A stretch of 64,000 nt of DNA from DASZHJ01 sp035517495 (GTDB lineage Bacteria; Pseudomonadota; Alphaproteobacteria; ATCC43930; CGMCC-115725): contig DATIYT010000055.1 in assembly GCA_035517495.1 (NCBI GenBank), positions 1-64,000 of the forward strand, in the 5' to 3' direction. This document shows, one piece after another, positions 17,642 to 26,521 of this stretch. The number at the start of each line of letters is the position of its first letter. Within the stretch, counting starts at the first letter, position 1. The notes under the pieces are model-generated. The model saw only the letters and a list, made by a program, of their open reading frames with translations. It was not told the origin of the DNA and made no database searches. The translations under genes were made by a program, and so were the position numbers.

Positions 17642-18304
17642 GGAAAGAATTCCTGCCAGCTTGGCGAACACTACCTCTAATTGATCGTGTGCGCACTTGG
17701 CTAGTATAGAGAGGGGCTTGGAGCGGGGGAGCGAGCGCGGGAGCACGCTGTTGTGCACGAAGAACACCTTATACCCGAGCGATCGCGGAATAGGCCGAGC
17801 GGCACCTACGTGCATGACAGGTGTATGACGTAAGAAAAGCCTGGCTCTCTTCTGCGGAATTTGACAGCCGCATCCGAATTCGATTGCGATGGGCTGCCGA
17901 CCAAGCGAAAGCGGACGGATGCCAAAGTGCTTTCCCCATTGCGAACAATCGATTAGCGATTTCACTTAATTGACACCGGCATGCCGCACCGGTGGCACGA
18001 AAGGTGCTGATACCTGTCGTAGCGTTTTTGAGTTGGTTCAGCATTCGCAAGCAATCAAAACGGTGATAGCGGCCCGGATCGTGAACGGCAGCGAGCCAAA
18101 ATCTGGTGGCCAGGCGACGAGAGAGACGCGCGACGCTCAAGTGAGATGGGCGTCGTTGGCGCGGCGGCGGCTCATCGTCGCAAGTGCTGTTACCCCGGTC
18201 GTGCTGACTTTGCGGGCGCGCCGAGCGCGCGCGCAGTCCGGTACAGCTTCCGCGAACTCCTCGATACGTACGAACCAACTCCTCCGTCGGTCGACCAAGC
18301 CCTG
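17642..18304. other. Long intergenic region without a recognised gene
   Basis: About 660 bases separate the divergent MscS and PAS-domain genes. It should hold both promoters, but no box pair stands out. Open frames on both strands are low-complexity or antisense-like and I could not match them to a family. Confidence 0.4.
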
Positions 18305-18916
18305 ATGTTGCACAGAGCGCCTGTGTCGCTTCACCTTGATCTGTTCCGTTATTGGGGTGCCAAGCGCAAAGGGCGCCCAATGCCGGCGCGGCGGGACATC
18401 GATCCAACCGAGATGCCGGCTGCCGTTCTTCGCCAAGTGGCCATCATCGATCAGGTTGACGGTCGCTTTCGCTATCGCCTTATCGGCACCGGGGTGGTGA
18501 GGGACTTGGGGAGGGATTTCACCGGTCGCTGGGTCGGTTCTTACGGCGATTCGCCCGCATATGCCGCCGCCGTGATCGCGATCTATGAGCGCGTGTTCGA
18601 CTCTGCCAGTCCGGTCTTTACCACCGGAGAACATAGAACCCGGAAAGGCGTCATAGAGAGCAATTCTCGTCTCGTTTTGCCGCTCTCCGAAGATGGTCTG
18701 AACGTGAACATGGCGATCTTAACCCGAGTGGCGCGCTTCAATCGGAAGCTTGGGGCCGGCACGGATTGGCTGAAGGACGCGCCCGGCAAGCTTTGCTCGG
18801 TCATCGATGTTGCTACGACCGAGCAATTGGAAAAACACTGTCTTGAATGGATAGGTCGCTGCCGCTCGAATACGCCGTCATCCACCCACCCGGAAGCACA
18901 TAGCGTCAGAGCTTGA
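18305..18916 (+). CDS. PAS domain-containing protein (PAS_5 type)
   Basis: The product of about 203 residues is built on the PAS_5 pattern common in alphaproteobacteria: LDLFRYWGAKRKGRPMPARR, DIDPTEMPAAVLRQVAIID, GRFRYRLIGTGVVRDLGRDFTGR, then VFTTGEHRT and a C-terminal SRLVLPLSEDGLNVNMAI. No output domain is present, so it may be a stand-alone sensor. The start is uncertain: ATG 18305 matches the usual family beginning, while the frame is open back to 18146. Confidence 0.75.
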   Translation: MLHRAPVSLHLDLFRYWGAKRKGRPMPARRDIDPTEMPAAVLRQVAIIDQVDGRFRYRLIGTGVVRDLGRDFTGRWVGSYGDSPAYAAAVIAIYERVFDSASPVFTTGEHRTRKGVIESNSRLVLPLSEDGLNVNMAILTRVARFNRKLGAGTDWLKDAPGKLCSVIDVATTEQLEKHCLEWIGRCRSNTPSSTHPEAHSVRA

Positions 18917-19129
18917 GACAAGCCTTCGATCCTCGCGTCGGGCGCACGCTTGTTTATTTGCGGGCACTCAGCCGCAAGGAGCGCGACGCGCGATGATCGT
19001 CGGCGGGGTGAGCCCGGGCGCCTTGGTGCCTTGAGGTCGATGACGAGGTCATCGTGTGAGGCGGCTCGGCCGGCCCTTCTCGTCTCTCTGAATTTGACCC
19101 GGAGAGACTGACGAGCAGCTCTCAAGGTC

Positions 19130-19837
19130 TCATTGAGGCGAACGGACTCCCGAGGCCGAAAGAATGACCACTCCTCGTGAGAGCCCTGAGGAGCTGTCAA
19201 CGAGAAGCATCCCCTCATATAGCTTTTTGAAGCTGACCCATGCGGGCGGATACTTATATTTGGCAACATCTAATATCAGGAACGAGTCTGTCTGAGCGTC
19301 GTATGCCGCAAGGGGCGAAATATGGCCATCGCCAACCTGGCCCAGCGGCTTCCTCGAGTAATTTGCCAGCACTCGCTTCCCGGAAGCATCAAGTGCGTCC
19401 CGTAGTTTTGCTCGTAGCGCGTCTATCGCCATGTCCTGCGCGTGAATGACCTCTGTAGACGTCCCCAAATTGGCCGCAAATTTTGCAAGCTCGTCTAAAG
19501 TCATTCCCTCATGCTCTACCGCGGAGTAGCTCTTCACTCCCTCATTTTCCTTCGTGAACACGGAATCCTGCGTGATTAGATGGTAGGGGAACAGCGGCGC
19601 CGGCGTGGGATTTCGAATACCCAAAGAGTTCAGCGCGGCCGCAAGCGAAGCCGGCCCGCAAAAGGTCTGACGTTCTTCCGACTCCGTGTACGCCAGGAGC
19701 GCAAGCGAGCTTGGCTGAATTGGTGAGCTTTGGAAGCGTGCCGCGCCGATGTCGCTGGGCAGGTAAACCACGTCGTCGGCGCGAACTGCGGGGGCGGTCC
19801 ATGCCAAAAGGAGTAGTGCTAGCAGCAGGCGTCTCAT
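19130..19837 (-). CDS. Exported phytochelatin synthase-like peptidase
   Basis: The 235-residue product starts with a signal peptide (MRRLLLALLLLAWTAPAVRA). The mature part has the papain-like phytochelatin-synthase core. The catalytic Cys is C60 in QTFCGPASLAAALNSLG, the His is H172 in GDGHISPLAAYD, and the Asp is D190 in FLILDVAKYKYPPAWV. Plant enzymes join glutathione units to make metal-binding phytochelatins. The short bacterial forms lack the Cys-rich C-terminal domain and mostly cleave glutathione to gamma-Glu-Cys. That reduced form is what is seen here. Export suggests it acts on periplasmic glutathione or peptides. It stands alone. Confidence 0.85.
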   Translation of the reverse strand: MRRLLLALLLLAWTAPAVRADDVVYLPSDIGAARFQSSPIQPSSLALLAYTESEERQTFCGPASLAAALNSLGIRNPTPAPLFPYHLITQDSVFTKENEGVKSYSAVEHEGMTLDELAKFAANLGTSTEVIHAQDMAIDALRAKLRDALDASGKRVLANYSRKPLGQVGDGHISPLAAYDAQTDSFLILDVAKYKYPPAWVSFKKLYEGMLLVDSSSGLSRGVVILSASGVRSPQ

Positions 19838-20000
19838 TGTCTTGCCCTTTGACTTCCAAAGAATTCGGCTGCCGCAACTAAGTCCGATTCCCGAAGGGTG
19901 TTTATTGCCTGACCCGTTATGAACGCATTCACGCCACCACCACGCACGTGGTTTCGATGTCGCATGCCGATTTGAGCGTGCATTCGCTGGAAGCTCGGTC

Positions 20001-20264
20001 CTATTGAAACGAAAAATATATGGCCAGGATCGAAAATATGCCGAGCGCAAAGACGATCGCAACCAAGGTCTTTGCGGTCCCTTTTACCCTCTCGTCTTCG
20101 AGCCGTTTCCTTTCGAGTCTCCAATGTCTCGAATGCCTCAGCATGAGAGCCTCCCAAAGAGGACGGGTCAGCCAAGCTTCCGTGACAAAATAACGAGGGG
20201 AATGTGCCGCGACTAGAGAGATGTCGGGGTCATCGAATTTGCCAGATCGGCCTTTCCGGTCCAC
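20001..20264 (-). CDS. Small protein with a C-terminal membrane segment, unknown function
   Basis: An 87-residue frame from GTG 20264. The N-terminal two thirds are polar and strongly charged (RHSRHWRLERKRLEDERVK). The last 20 residues are one hydrophobic helix, VAIVFALGIFSILAIYFSF. That makes a plausible tail-anchored protein. There is no convincing ribosome site and no family recognised. A shorter version from an internal ATG (MLRHSRHW) is possible. It lies upstream of, and in the same direction as, the phytochelatin-synthase-like gene. Confidence 0.45.
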   Translation of the reverse strand: MDRKGRSGKFDDPDISLVAAHSPRYFVTEAWLTRPLWEALMLRHSRHWRLERKRLEDERVKGTAKTLVAIVFALGIFSILAIYFSFQ

Positions 20265-20366
20265 CGGAATTTTGATCGGCGTACTTCAGATGGGTCATTC
20301 CTCCAGCCCCGAGAGCGCACTAGGATTTTCTCGCATTCATAGAAAGAAAAACGAGCGAGAAAGACC

Positions 20367-20675
20367 ATGAGACACCTCCTTGCTTGCTTGGCCATTCCGC
20401 TGTTTCTCGCTGACTTCGCGCTGGCGGCGGAGCCTGTGCCACTTAGCGACGCTCAGATGGACGCGACAATCGCCGGCTTCGACGACGTTCCCGGTGCTGC
20501 CGTCAACAATCTGCTCACCGCCTTATCTCCGACGCCGAGTCCTACCTCGACGTTGACCGTTTTTCATTGCTGTTGTGATTGCACCTTCAGCTCTCCAATG
20601 CCGGCCTCGCCCCCGCCCACTCCCACGGCGCAATTTTCAAATATTTTGTCAACTTACAGTCTTAGCTTTCATTAG
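20367..20675 (+). CDS. Small exported protein with an HCCCDC cysteine cluster
   Basis: The 102-residue product has a clear signal peptide (MRHLLACLAIPLFLADFALA, cleavage after ALAA). It has the motif PLSDAQMDATIAG, a form of the L-S/T-D-x-Q/E-M/L-D-x-V-T-A-G segment found near the mature start of many small exported proteobacterial proteins. A Pro/Thr/Ser-rich stretch with HCCCDC at about residues 67-72 follows. Four clustered cysteines suggest metal binding or disulfides. I know no family function. AGAAAGACC precedes the ATG. Confidence 0.6.
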   Translation: MRHLLACLAIPLFLADFALAAEPVPLSDAQMDATIAGFDDVPGAAVNNLLTALSPTPSPTSTLTVFHCCCDCTFSSPMPASPPPTPTAQFSNILSTYSLSFH

Positions 20676-20862
20676 GGACAAGCGCCGGAACTTTTTGTTC
20701 CGGACTCGTGAGCGCTTGCTGCGGAGAAAGCGAGAGGCGGCTTTGCCAGGGTGTGGCCTCATCAGTTCGGAGGCACAGCCCAATTGGCGCGATCTGAATG
20801 AATGCGAGGTCGTTGGCTGCGGGCTTGTTGCAGCGCGTCGCAACCGGCCGAGCCTCAGGCCC

Positions 20863-21189
20863 CTACGCTCTCGGAACGATGCTCTGCAGGGGCAATGGCC
20901 CCATGCGGGCATATACCTCGTTCGGGACCCCGTAATCCCGCATCACCTGCGCGCTGTTGCCAAGACCGCAAGCCTCGCGTTGCACGATGTAAAGCCAGAG
21001 CGCATATCCCGCCCCTTCGACGAGACCATCGCGGATTTTGCGATCGGAATTGGCCGTCCGCGGACATGCCGCAAGTGCCGCCAACGCGCCCTCAAGCCGC
21101 CGTCCAAGCCGCCCGAGCGCGGACGCCCTCTCCTGAGCGATCTCGTATTCGAGAGTTGCGTATCCAGAACGGCGTAGGTTCGAGACCAT
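20863..21189 (-). CDS. DUF6665 family protein
   Basis: The 108-residue protein reads YATLEYEIAQERASALGRLGRR, then a helical LEGALAALAA segment, LVEGAGYALWLYIVQREACGL and VMRDYGVPNEVYARMG. This pattern recurs in small alphaproteobacterial proteins classed as DUF6665, whose function is unknown. It is all-helical with no signal or membrane segment. ATG 21189 is chosen because the family similarity begins soon after; an earlier ATG at 21276 is possible. Confidence 0.7.
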   Translation of the reverse strand: MVSNLRRSGYATLEYEIAQERASALGRLGRRLEGALAALAACPRTANSDRKIRDGLVEGAGYALWLYIVQREACGLGNSAQVMRDYGVPNEVYARMGPLPLQSIVPRA

Positions 21190-21306
21190 GGAGGCTCGCT
21201 CCAAACGAAACCTGTGGGCTAGTTCTGATGTTGCTGGTCGGCATGGGCCGTTCAAGGCGGCAAAACGCCACGGCATGGGTGCACCCGACGCGATGATGAA
21301 CAGGGC

Positions 21307-22002
21307 TTACCCCTGCCGTGATGCGATCGAGAGTGTCACCACGCGCGCAAGCAGGGTCGCCGGGTACAATTGTCCGCAAATCGCTTCGAGGTTCGCGATG
21401 CTTCGCGCATAGGGATGCACCGGCACGATATCGCCGTAGCCCACCGTGGTGAGCGTAGTGAAGCTGAAATAGAGCAATTTACCTCCGACGGTCGGGTCCG
21501 TCGCAACAAGCGTTTCACCGAACGCCCCCGGCAAGAAAAAGAGAACGAGCGCCTGAAGAAAGGTGAATATCAGGGCAATATGCAGATAGAGCACGACCGC
21601 ACCGCGGATGCGATGCGCGGTTACAAGGCCGCCTCCGAACACGACATTCGCAACGACCCCCGAAAGAATGAAGAGGCAGGCCAGCACCGCAAACAGAAAT
21701 ATCGAGGTGCTCAACGCGGACGGCGATTCATAGCGAAAGAGATCGGCCGCGATGCCGGCCACCACAGCCGCGAAAGTCAACATCAAGGCAATGCGCCCCC
21801 GTGCAATGGCCGTGACAATTGCCAGGGCGAGCAGGAACGCGAGCGGCGCTTCGGCCGTGCGGAGAACGTACATCGGCATGCCGGTCGCGGGAACCAGAGC
21901 GAAGATCGCCAGCGCTTCGGTCACAAGCAAGACCGTCAAAGCTCGCTCTCGCACGCGATCACGCCGGGGCGTAAGCCCTTCCAGACTGCCTTGCGGGTCC
22001 AT
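21307..22002 (-). CDS. Two-pore-segment potassium channel family protein
   Basis: The 231-residue membrane protein has about six hydrophobic segments. Near the C-terminus is the pore-helix and selectivity filter FTTLTTVGYGDIVPVHPYAR, with the canonical K+ filter TVGYGD. The final helix, YPATLLARVVTLSIA, would line the pore. It lacks a cytosolic RCK/TrkA domain, so any gating ligand is unknown. GGAGGGACCG gives a strong ribosome site. It is divergent from the antiporter gene, an ion-homeostasis pairing. Confidence 0.85.
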   Translation of the reverse strand: MDPQGSLEGLTPRRDRVRERALTVLLVTEALAIFALVPATGMPMYVLRTAEAPLAFLLALAIVTAIARGRIALMLTFAAVVAGIAADLFRYESPSALSTSIFLFAVLACLFILSGVVANVVFGGGLVTAHRIRGAVVLYLHIALIFTFLQALVLFFLPGAFGETLVATDPTVGGKLLYFSFTTLTTVGYGDIVPVHPYARSIANLEAICGQLYPATLLARVVTLSIASRQG

Positions 22003-22168
22003 CGGTCCCTCCGATAATTGAAAGGTCCGCTGAATTCCGCGTCATGGAGCCGATGTAGTCAAAACGATTTTGCACGCCGCGGCTACTCTTCGGGTCCGTG
22101 CACCCGCGTTGTGATCTCCATCCCATCCATGCCACGGTGTCCGTAGTTTAACGGTGTCAGCGGAACAT

Positions 22169-23770
22169 ATGGCGGATACGCTCGAAGTCGTCATTCTGCT
22201 GGTGATTGCGGCAATCGCGCTGGGCATCGCGGCGCGGCGGCTCAGGGTGCCTTACCCAATCGCCCTCACGCTCGGCGGAGTGGCGCTCGGCTTCGTACCG
22301 GGATTGCCGCCGGTGCGCCTCGACCCGGATATTGTGTTCGTCGTGTTTCTGCCGCCGATTCTGTATCGAACGGCACTCTACATGCCGTGGCATAGCTTCA
22401 GCGATAATCTGCGGGCGATCGGGCGGTTGGCGGTCGGCCTCGTCATATTTACGACGGCCGCCGTTGCGATCGTCGTCAAGCTGCTCGTTCCCGACATGCC
22501 CTGGGCGGCGGCTTTCCTGCTCGGGGCCATTGTGTCGCCCCCGGATGCGGTCGCTGCAACGGCGATCCTGCATCGCTTGAATCTGCCGCGCCGGCTCGCG
22601 ACGGTGATCGAGGGGGAAAGCCTGCTGAACGACGGCACGGCCATCATCCTCTACAAATTCGCGCTTGCCGCGTTGATCACGGGCACGTTTTCCGTGGGCC
22701 AAGCGTTCCTGCAATTTCTCTTGGTTGCCGGCGGCGGCGTCGCGGTTGGGTTGGCGGTCGGTTGGTCATCCTTGTGGGTTCAACGTCAATTGCACGACTC
22801 GCTGCTGGAAACATTGCTGCTCATGACGGCGCCGTTCGCCACGTTCTGGTTGGCGGACGAGATCAGCGTGTCGGGCGTGTTCGCCGTCGTTGTCCTTGGC
22901 CTGTGGCGCGCGTGGGTCAGTCCCACCGTCATCTCAGCCGCGACCCGGCAGCGCGGCCTCGCAATGTGGGATGCCGTCGTCTTTCTGCTCAACAGCTTGA
23001 TCTTCATCCTGATTGGGCTGCAGCTCCCGCCGATCATTCACGCGTTGACGGCCTTCTCCTGGGGCGAGCTGATCGCCAGCGCCGCCGCGATAACAGTGGC
23101 AGCGATGCTCGCGCGCGCCGTATGGATGTTTGGCGCGGCCGGTCTGGCGCGATCGATCGGCGTGTTGACCCGAAGCACCGCGCCGACACAATCATGGCGC
23201 GCATCCGCGCTTATCGCCTTTGTCGGTTTGCGCGGAATTGTCTCGTTGGCCGCCGCAATGGCGCTGCCGCTGAGGCTCCCCGATGGCAGCCCGCTTCCGG
23301 AGCGTCCATTGATCCTGTTCCTCACATTTGCCTTGATCGTGGCGACGCTTGTGGGACAAGGGCTGAGCCTGCCATTCGTGCTGAAGTGGCTCGGGTTCCG
23401 CATTCAGGTCGGCGATCTCGGCAAGGATGAGGAATTGGCGCGCGTTAAGATGGCGTATGCGGCAGTCGGGGAGATCGATCGACTGGCCGAGAACATGGCG
23501 CTGCCGAAACGGGTGACCGAAAGTGTGCGCTCCGAGTTCGCCGAACCCTTGGCGGAACTCGAAAAGAAGGGCGACTCCGGGACTCCCGTGAATTCAGCAA
23601 GCGTGAACGAGAAGAGGCGAACGCTCCGCCAAGCGGCGATCCAAGCCGCTCGACGACGCTTGATCAAACTCCACCGCGACCGCGATATCAACGACGAGAC
23701 CGCGCAGACCCTCATGCGCGAACTCGACTTCGACGAACTGCGCGTCAGTCAAAGCGACCAGTTGGAATAG
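22169..23770 (+). CDS. Na+(K+)/H+ antiporter of the CPA1 (NhaP/NHE) family
   Basis: The 533-residue protein has about twelve membrane segments. It carries CPA1 signatures FLPPILYRTALYMPW, GAIVSPPDAVAATAI, ESLLNDGTAIILYKFALAA (the Asn-Asp pair that binds the cation) and FVGLRGIVSLAAAMALPL. A soluble C-terminal tail of about 110 charged residues may bind regulators. It exchanges cations for protons across the inner membrane, supporting pH and salt balance. ATG 22169 is preferred over GTG 22154, with a weak AGCGGA upstream. Confidence 0.9.
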   Translation: MADTLEVVILLVIAAIALGIAARRLRVPYPIALTLGGVALGFVPGLPPVRLDPDIVFVVFLPPILYRTALYMPWHSFSDNLRAIGRLAVGLVIFTTAAVAIVVKLLVPDMPWAAAFLLGAIVSPPDAVAATAILHRLNLPRRLATVIEGESLLNDGTAIILYKFALAALITGTFSVGQAFLQFLLVAGGGVAVGLAVGWSSLWVQRQLHDSLLETLLLMTAPFATFWLADEISVSGVFAVVVLGLWRAWVSPTVISAATRQRGLAMWDAVVFLLNSLIFILIGLQLPPIIHALTAFSWGELIASAAAITVAAMLARAVWMFGAAGLARSIGVLTRSTAPTQSWRASALIAFVGLRGIVSLAAAMALPLRLPDGSPLPERPLILFLTFALIVATLVGQGLSLPFVLKWLGFRIQVGDLGKDEELARVKMAYAAVGEIDRLAENMALPKRVTESVRSEFAEPLAELEKKGDSGTPVNSASVNEKRRTLRQAAIQAARRRLIKLHRDRDINDETAQTLMRELDFDELRVSQSDQLE

Positions 23771-24118
23771 GCGGCGCGTGGGCGCGATGCGCTGTTCGGC
23801 GAACATTCGCCGCCAGACGGGGTGCGCATGCTCAGGCTTCGATCGACGATGACGGTATTGAAGAAGAGCGCGCGCGCCGTGCACCGTCTCTATCCAGTAC
23901 ACGAGCGCGGCTGCGCTGCGGTCATGCACCGCAAGTGCAATGTGCCGCGGGAGGACACGGCTGCGAATGCGAAGCAATGAGTGTTACTTTACTGCCACAG
24001 ACTTAGGAAATTCTTCGGCCTGATCTTGTGTCGGCAGTAAAGAACCCTATTGAAGACTGAGGGAGCGAAAAGCGCGCCGAGCGGCGGGGTGATGCGAGCG
24101 TCATTTTTGGAGGGAGCA
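23771..24118. other. Intergenic region without a recognised gene
   Basis: About 350 bases lie between the antiporter and the OmpA gene. A minus-strand frame crosses 23977-23594, but it overlaps the antiporter end and matches nothing I know. The last third is AT-richer and probably carries the OmpA promoter. Confidence 0.4.
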
Positions 24119-25174
24119 ATGCGAAGGATAGCAGTACTTTTGACGGTCATGGCCGTGATTGCGCTCTCGGTCGATACGGCCCGCGCTCAGCAGACGCCGG
24201 GCTGGTATATCGGCGGGCAGGGCGGATGGACCAACCTCAACAGTGAGAGCCCAACTCTTACAACCGCCGGGGGTGGGGTATTCCCGTTTACGACCAACTA
24301 CAGCGCGGGTTGGAACGCCGGCGGGACCGTCGGTTATGAATTGCCGATGGGCGTTCGCTTGGAGGGCGAGGTAACGTATCGGCAAAACAACATCAGCAGC
24401 ATCGTCGGGCCGATCGGCCTCGGCGCCGCGCCTAGCGGCAACGTGCACAGCCTCGCGCTGATGGCCAATGCACTCTACGATTTCATGCCCAACAACCGCT
24501 TCACCCCCTATCTCGGCTTTGGCCTCGGTGCCGCCAACGACTCGGTCTCGAACGTCACCCTGCTTGGCGTCACGTCCAACAGCGCCAATACTTGGCAGTT
24601 CGCCTACCAGGGTATCGCCGGTGTCAAGTATGCGGCAACGCCGCAGGTCTCAGTCGCGCTCGACTTCCGGTACTTCGGCACGACCACCCCCAGCTACGGC
24701 ATTGCTGGTGGCACGCTGAACAATCTTGGGTACGGCACCGAAAACGTCATGCTGAGCATCGCCTATCACTTCGGCGCACCGTCTCCGCCGCCGGCGCCGC
24801 CGCCGCCTGCACCGGTCGCGCAGCCGGCACCGCCGCCCCCGGCGCAACCGCGCACCTTCATCGTATATTTCGACTTCGACAAGGCGACGCTGACCTCGGA
24901 GGCGATGCAGGTGATCCAGAGTGCGTCGGACGCGTTCCATCAAAGCGGCGCGGCGCGTATCCAAGTGGCTGGCCACACCGATCTCACGGGAACGCAGGAA
25001 TATAACCTCGCGCTCTCCAAGCGGCGCGCCAATGCGGTGCACGCTCAGCTCGTGCGGGACGGCGTGCCCGAGGCCGCGATCGAGGAATCCTGGTACGGCA
25101 TGAAGAACCCGGCCGTGCCGACGGCCCTTGGCGTACGCGAGGCCAGGAACCGTCGCGTCGAGATCATGCTCTGA
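24119..25174 (+). CDS. OmpA family outer-membrane protein (beta-barrel plus peptidoglycan-binding domain)
   Basis: A 351-residue protein with a signal peptide ending TARAQ. An eight-strand opacity-type barrel follows (GWYIGGQGGW to VMLSIAYHFGA), then a proline-rich linker at about 220-245 (repeated PPAPPPP). The C-terminal OmpA domain contains YFDFDKATLTSEAM, VAGHTDLTGTQEYNLALSKRRA and the final EARNRRVEIML. The Asp and Arg that grip diaminopimelate are present. It ties the outer membrane to peptidoglycan. A full GGAGGG site fixes ATG 24119. Confidence 0.93.
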   Translation: MRRIAVLLTVMAVIALSVDTARAQQTPGWYIGGQGGWTNLNSESPTLTTAGGGVFPFTTNYSAGWNAGGTVGYELPMGVRLEGEVTYRQNNISSIVGPIGLGAAPSGNVHSLALMANALYDFMPNNRFTPYLGFGLGAANDSVSNVTLLGVTSNSANTWQFAYQGIAGVKYAATPQVSVALDFRYFGTTTPSYGIAGGTLNNLGYGTENVMLSIAYHFGAPSPPPAPPPPAPVAQPAPPPPAQPRTFIVYFDFDKATLTSEAMQVIQSASDAFHQSGAARIQVAGHTDLTGTQEYNLALSKRRANAVHAQLVRDGVPEAAIEESWYGMKNPAVPTALGVREARNRRVEIML

Positions 25175-25270
25175 ATGGCTCGCCCGCGTTGGAAATGCCT
25201 TGATTGGGTCGCGCGGCGACAATCGGTCACTGTCTGACCTGAAACTTTCGCCGACGGCGGTCGGCTTGAT

Positions 25271-25299
25271 TTGACAAGGCGTTCGCACAACTCCATCAT
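25271..25299 (+). promoter_or_regulatory. Promoter of the cobalt transport operon
   Basis: TTGACA (25271-25276) and CATCAT (25294-25299) are spaced by 17 bases. The predicted start falls just before the riboswitch at 25312. Confidence 0.5.
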
Positions 25300-25311
25300 G
25301 CCCGCTCATCG

Positions 25312-25406
25312 TTGCGAGGTGCGGAAGCCAGTGGGATTCTGGCACGGACGCGCCACTGTTATCGGCCTCTACGCCAGTGAGGCCGAAAGTCAGACCCCTC
25401 TCGCAA
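25312..25406 (+). promoter_or_regulatory. Cobalamin riboswitch, compact form
   Basis: The outer stem is TTGCGAG (25312-25318) with CTCGCAA (25400-25406). Between them lie GGTGC, TGGGATTCTGGCACGGACGC, GCCACTGTTATCGG and GCCGAAAGTCAGA. These correspond to conserved cobalamin-riboswitch core words such as CGCGCCACTGT and the B12-box-like AGTCAGA. It is about 95 bases, much shorter than the classic 200. Downstream, GGGA (25424) can pair with TCCC (25435) next to the AGGAG ribosome site of cbtB, a plausible translational switch. Confidence 0.75.
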
Positions 25407-25450
25407 CCGGGTAAACTGTCAGCGGGACGCGAGTTCCCAGGAGATCGCCC

Positions 25451-25660
25451 ATGACGACCACGACATTTAGGACCGCTGTCGAACCCGTTGCGATACCGGT
25501 TCGCGAACTGCTTCCCTGGCTCATTTTTGGTGGCCTGCTTTTGCTGCTGGCCATTTATTTCGTGGGCGCCGAAGAAGGCGCGACCTCACTTATTAGCGGC
25601 ATGTATGTGCACGAGTTCGTGCATGATGGTCGCCACTTGCTCGGCTTCCCCTGCCACTAA
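25451..25660 (+). CDS. cbtB: CbtB, cobalt transporter small subunit
   Basis: The 69-residue protein has one membrane helix (about 21-42) followed by the family's C-terminal histidine motif HEFVHDGRHLLGFPCH, a likely cobalt ligand set. CbtB occurs with CbtA downstream of B12 riboswitches and is thought to import cobalt for cobalamin synthesis. The riboswitch and AGGAG site lie immediately upstream, and cbtA starts 21 bases after its stop. It should be shut off when cobalamin is plentiful. Confidence 0.9.
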   Translation: MTTTTFRTAVEPVAIPVRELLPWLIFGGLLLLLAIYFVGAEEGATSLISGMYVHEFVHDGRHLLGFPCH

Positions 25661-25680
25661 GTTAAGAGAGAACCTACCGT

Positions 25681-26469
25681 ATGGTCGGGACTCTGCTGTT
25701 GCGGGGCATGGTTGTTGGCGTGATCGCCGGCCTCCTTTGCTTCGCCTTCCTGAAGATTGTCGGCGAACCTCAGGTCGATCGTGCCATCGCATTCGAGACG
25801 CAGATGGACGAAGCCAAGAGCAAGGCAAAAGCCGAAGCAGCCAAGGCTATGGGCATGTCCGTGCCCGCAGAGGAGGAGGAGCCTGAGCTGGTGAGCCGTC
25901 CGGTGCAGGCGGGGATCGGCCTGTTCACGGGCGTCATCGTCTACAGCGCCGCGTTTGGCGGCTTGTTCGCGCTTGCTTTCGCCTTCGCCCATGGACGCAC
26001 CGGACCACTCGGTGCGCGCGCGACGTCCGCGCTGCTGGCGACAGCCGGCATCGTCTCGGTTTATCTCGCTCCCAGCTTGAAATATCCCGCCAATCCGCCT
26101 TCGGTCGGCGACCCCGACACCATCGGCATGCGAACGGCACTGTACTTCATCATGATCGCGATCTCGGTTGCGGCGATGATCGGTGCTGCGATAGTTCGCA
26201 ATCGGCTTCGTCGTCGGATCGGAGCCTGGGACGCGTCGTTGATCGCCGGCGCCGCCTATCTAATGGTGATCGTGACGGCTTGGCTGGTGCTGCCGGGCGT
26301 CAATGAGGTTCCCGAGCAATTCCCAGCCGTCGTGCTCTGGAAGTTCAGAATCGCTTCCATCGGAGCGCAGGTGATCATGTGGGCGACCATCGGCCTGCTG
26401 TTCGGAGCGCTGACGGAGAGGGCCACGGGGACGAGCGGGCAATTACGTTTCAAAGCTCGAACACTTTGA
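25681..26469 (+). CDS. cbtA: CbtA, cobalt transporter membrane subunit
   Basis: The 262-residue protein has five to six membrane segments. It starts LLLRGMVVGVIAGLLCFAFLK, the CbtA opening. A charged loop rich in Lys/Glu/Ala follows (about 35-65), then GLFTGVIVYSAAFGGLFAL, LAPSLKYPANPPSVGDPDTIG with the conserved KYPxNPP block, and LPGVNEVPEQFPAVVLWKFR. It works with CbtB in cobalt uptake, under the same riboswitch. Confidence 0.92.
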   Translation: MVGTLLLRGMVVGVIAGLLCFAFLKIVGEPQVDRAIAFETQMDEAKSKAKAEAAKAMGMSVPAEEEEPELVSRPVQAGIGLFTGVIVYSAAFGGLFALAFAFAHGRTGPLGARATSALLATAGIVSVYLAPSLKYPANPPSVGDPDTIGMRTALYFIMIAISVAAMIGAAIVRNRLRRRIGAWDASLIAGAAYLMVIVTAWLVLPGVNEVPEQFPAVVLWKFRIASIGAQVIMWATIGLLFGALTERATGTSGQLRFKARTL

Positions 26470-26521
26470 CGCTGCTGACGCGCCGGCCCGGCGCGCCTTG
26501 CTGGAATCCGCTGTACACGCG

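Noticed and set aside
18583..19269. A 228-codon minus-strand frame overlapping the PAS gene
   Set aside because: Half is antisense to the PAS gene and the rest overlaps the phytochelatin-synthase-like gene end. No domain or ribosome site.
23594..23977. A 127-codon minus-strand frame after the antiporter gene
   Set aside because: It overlaps the antiporter's 3' end and matches no family. Left as unexplained spacer.
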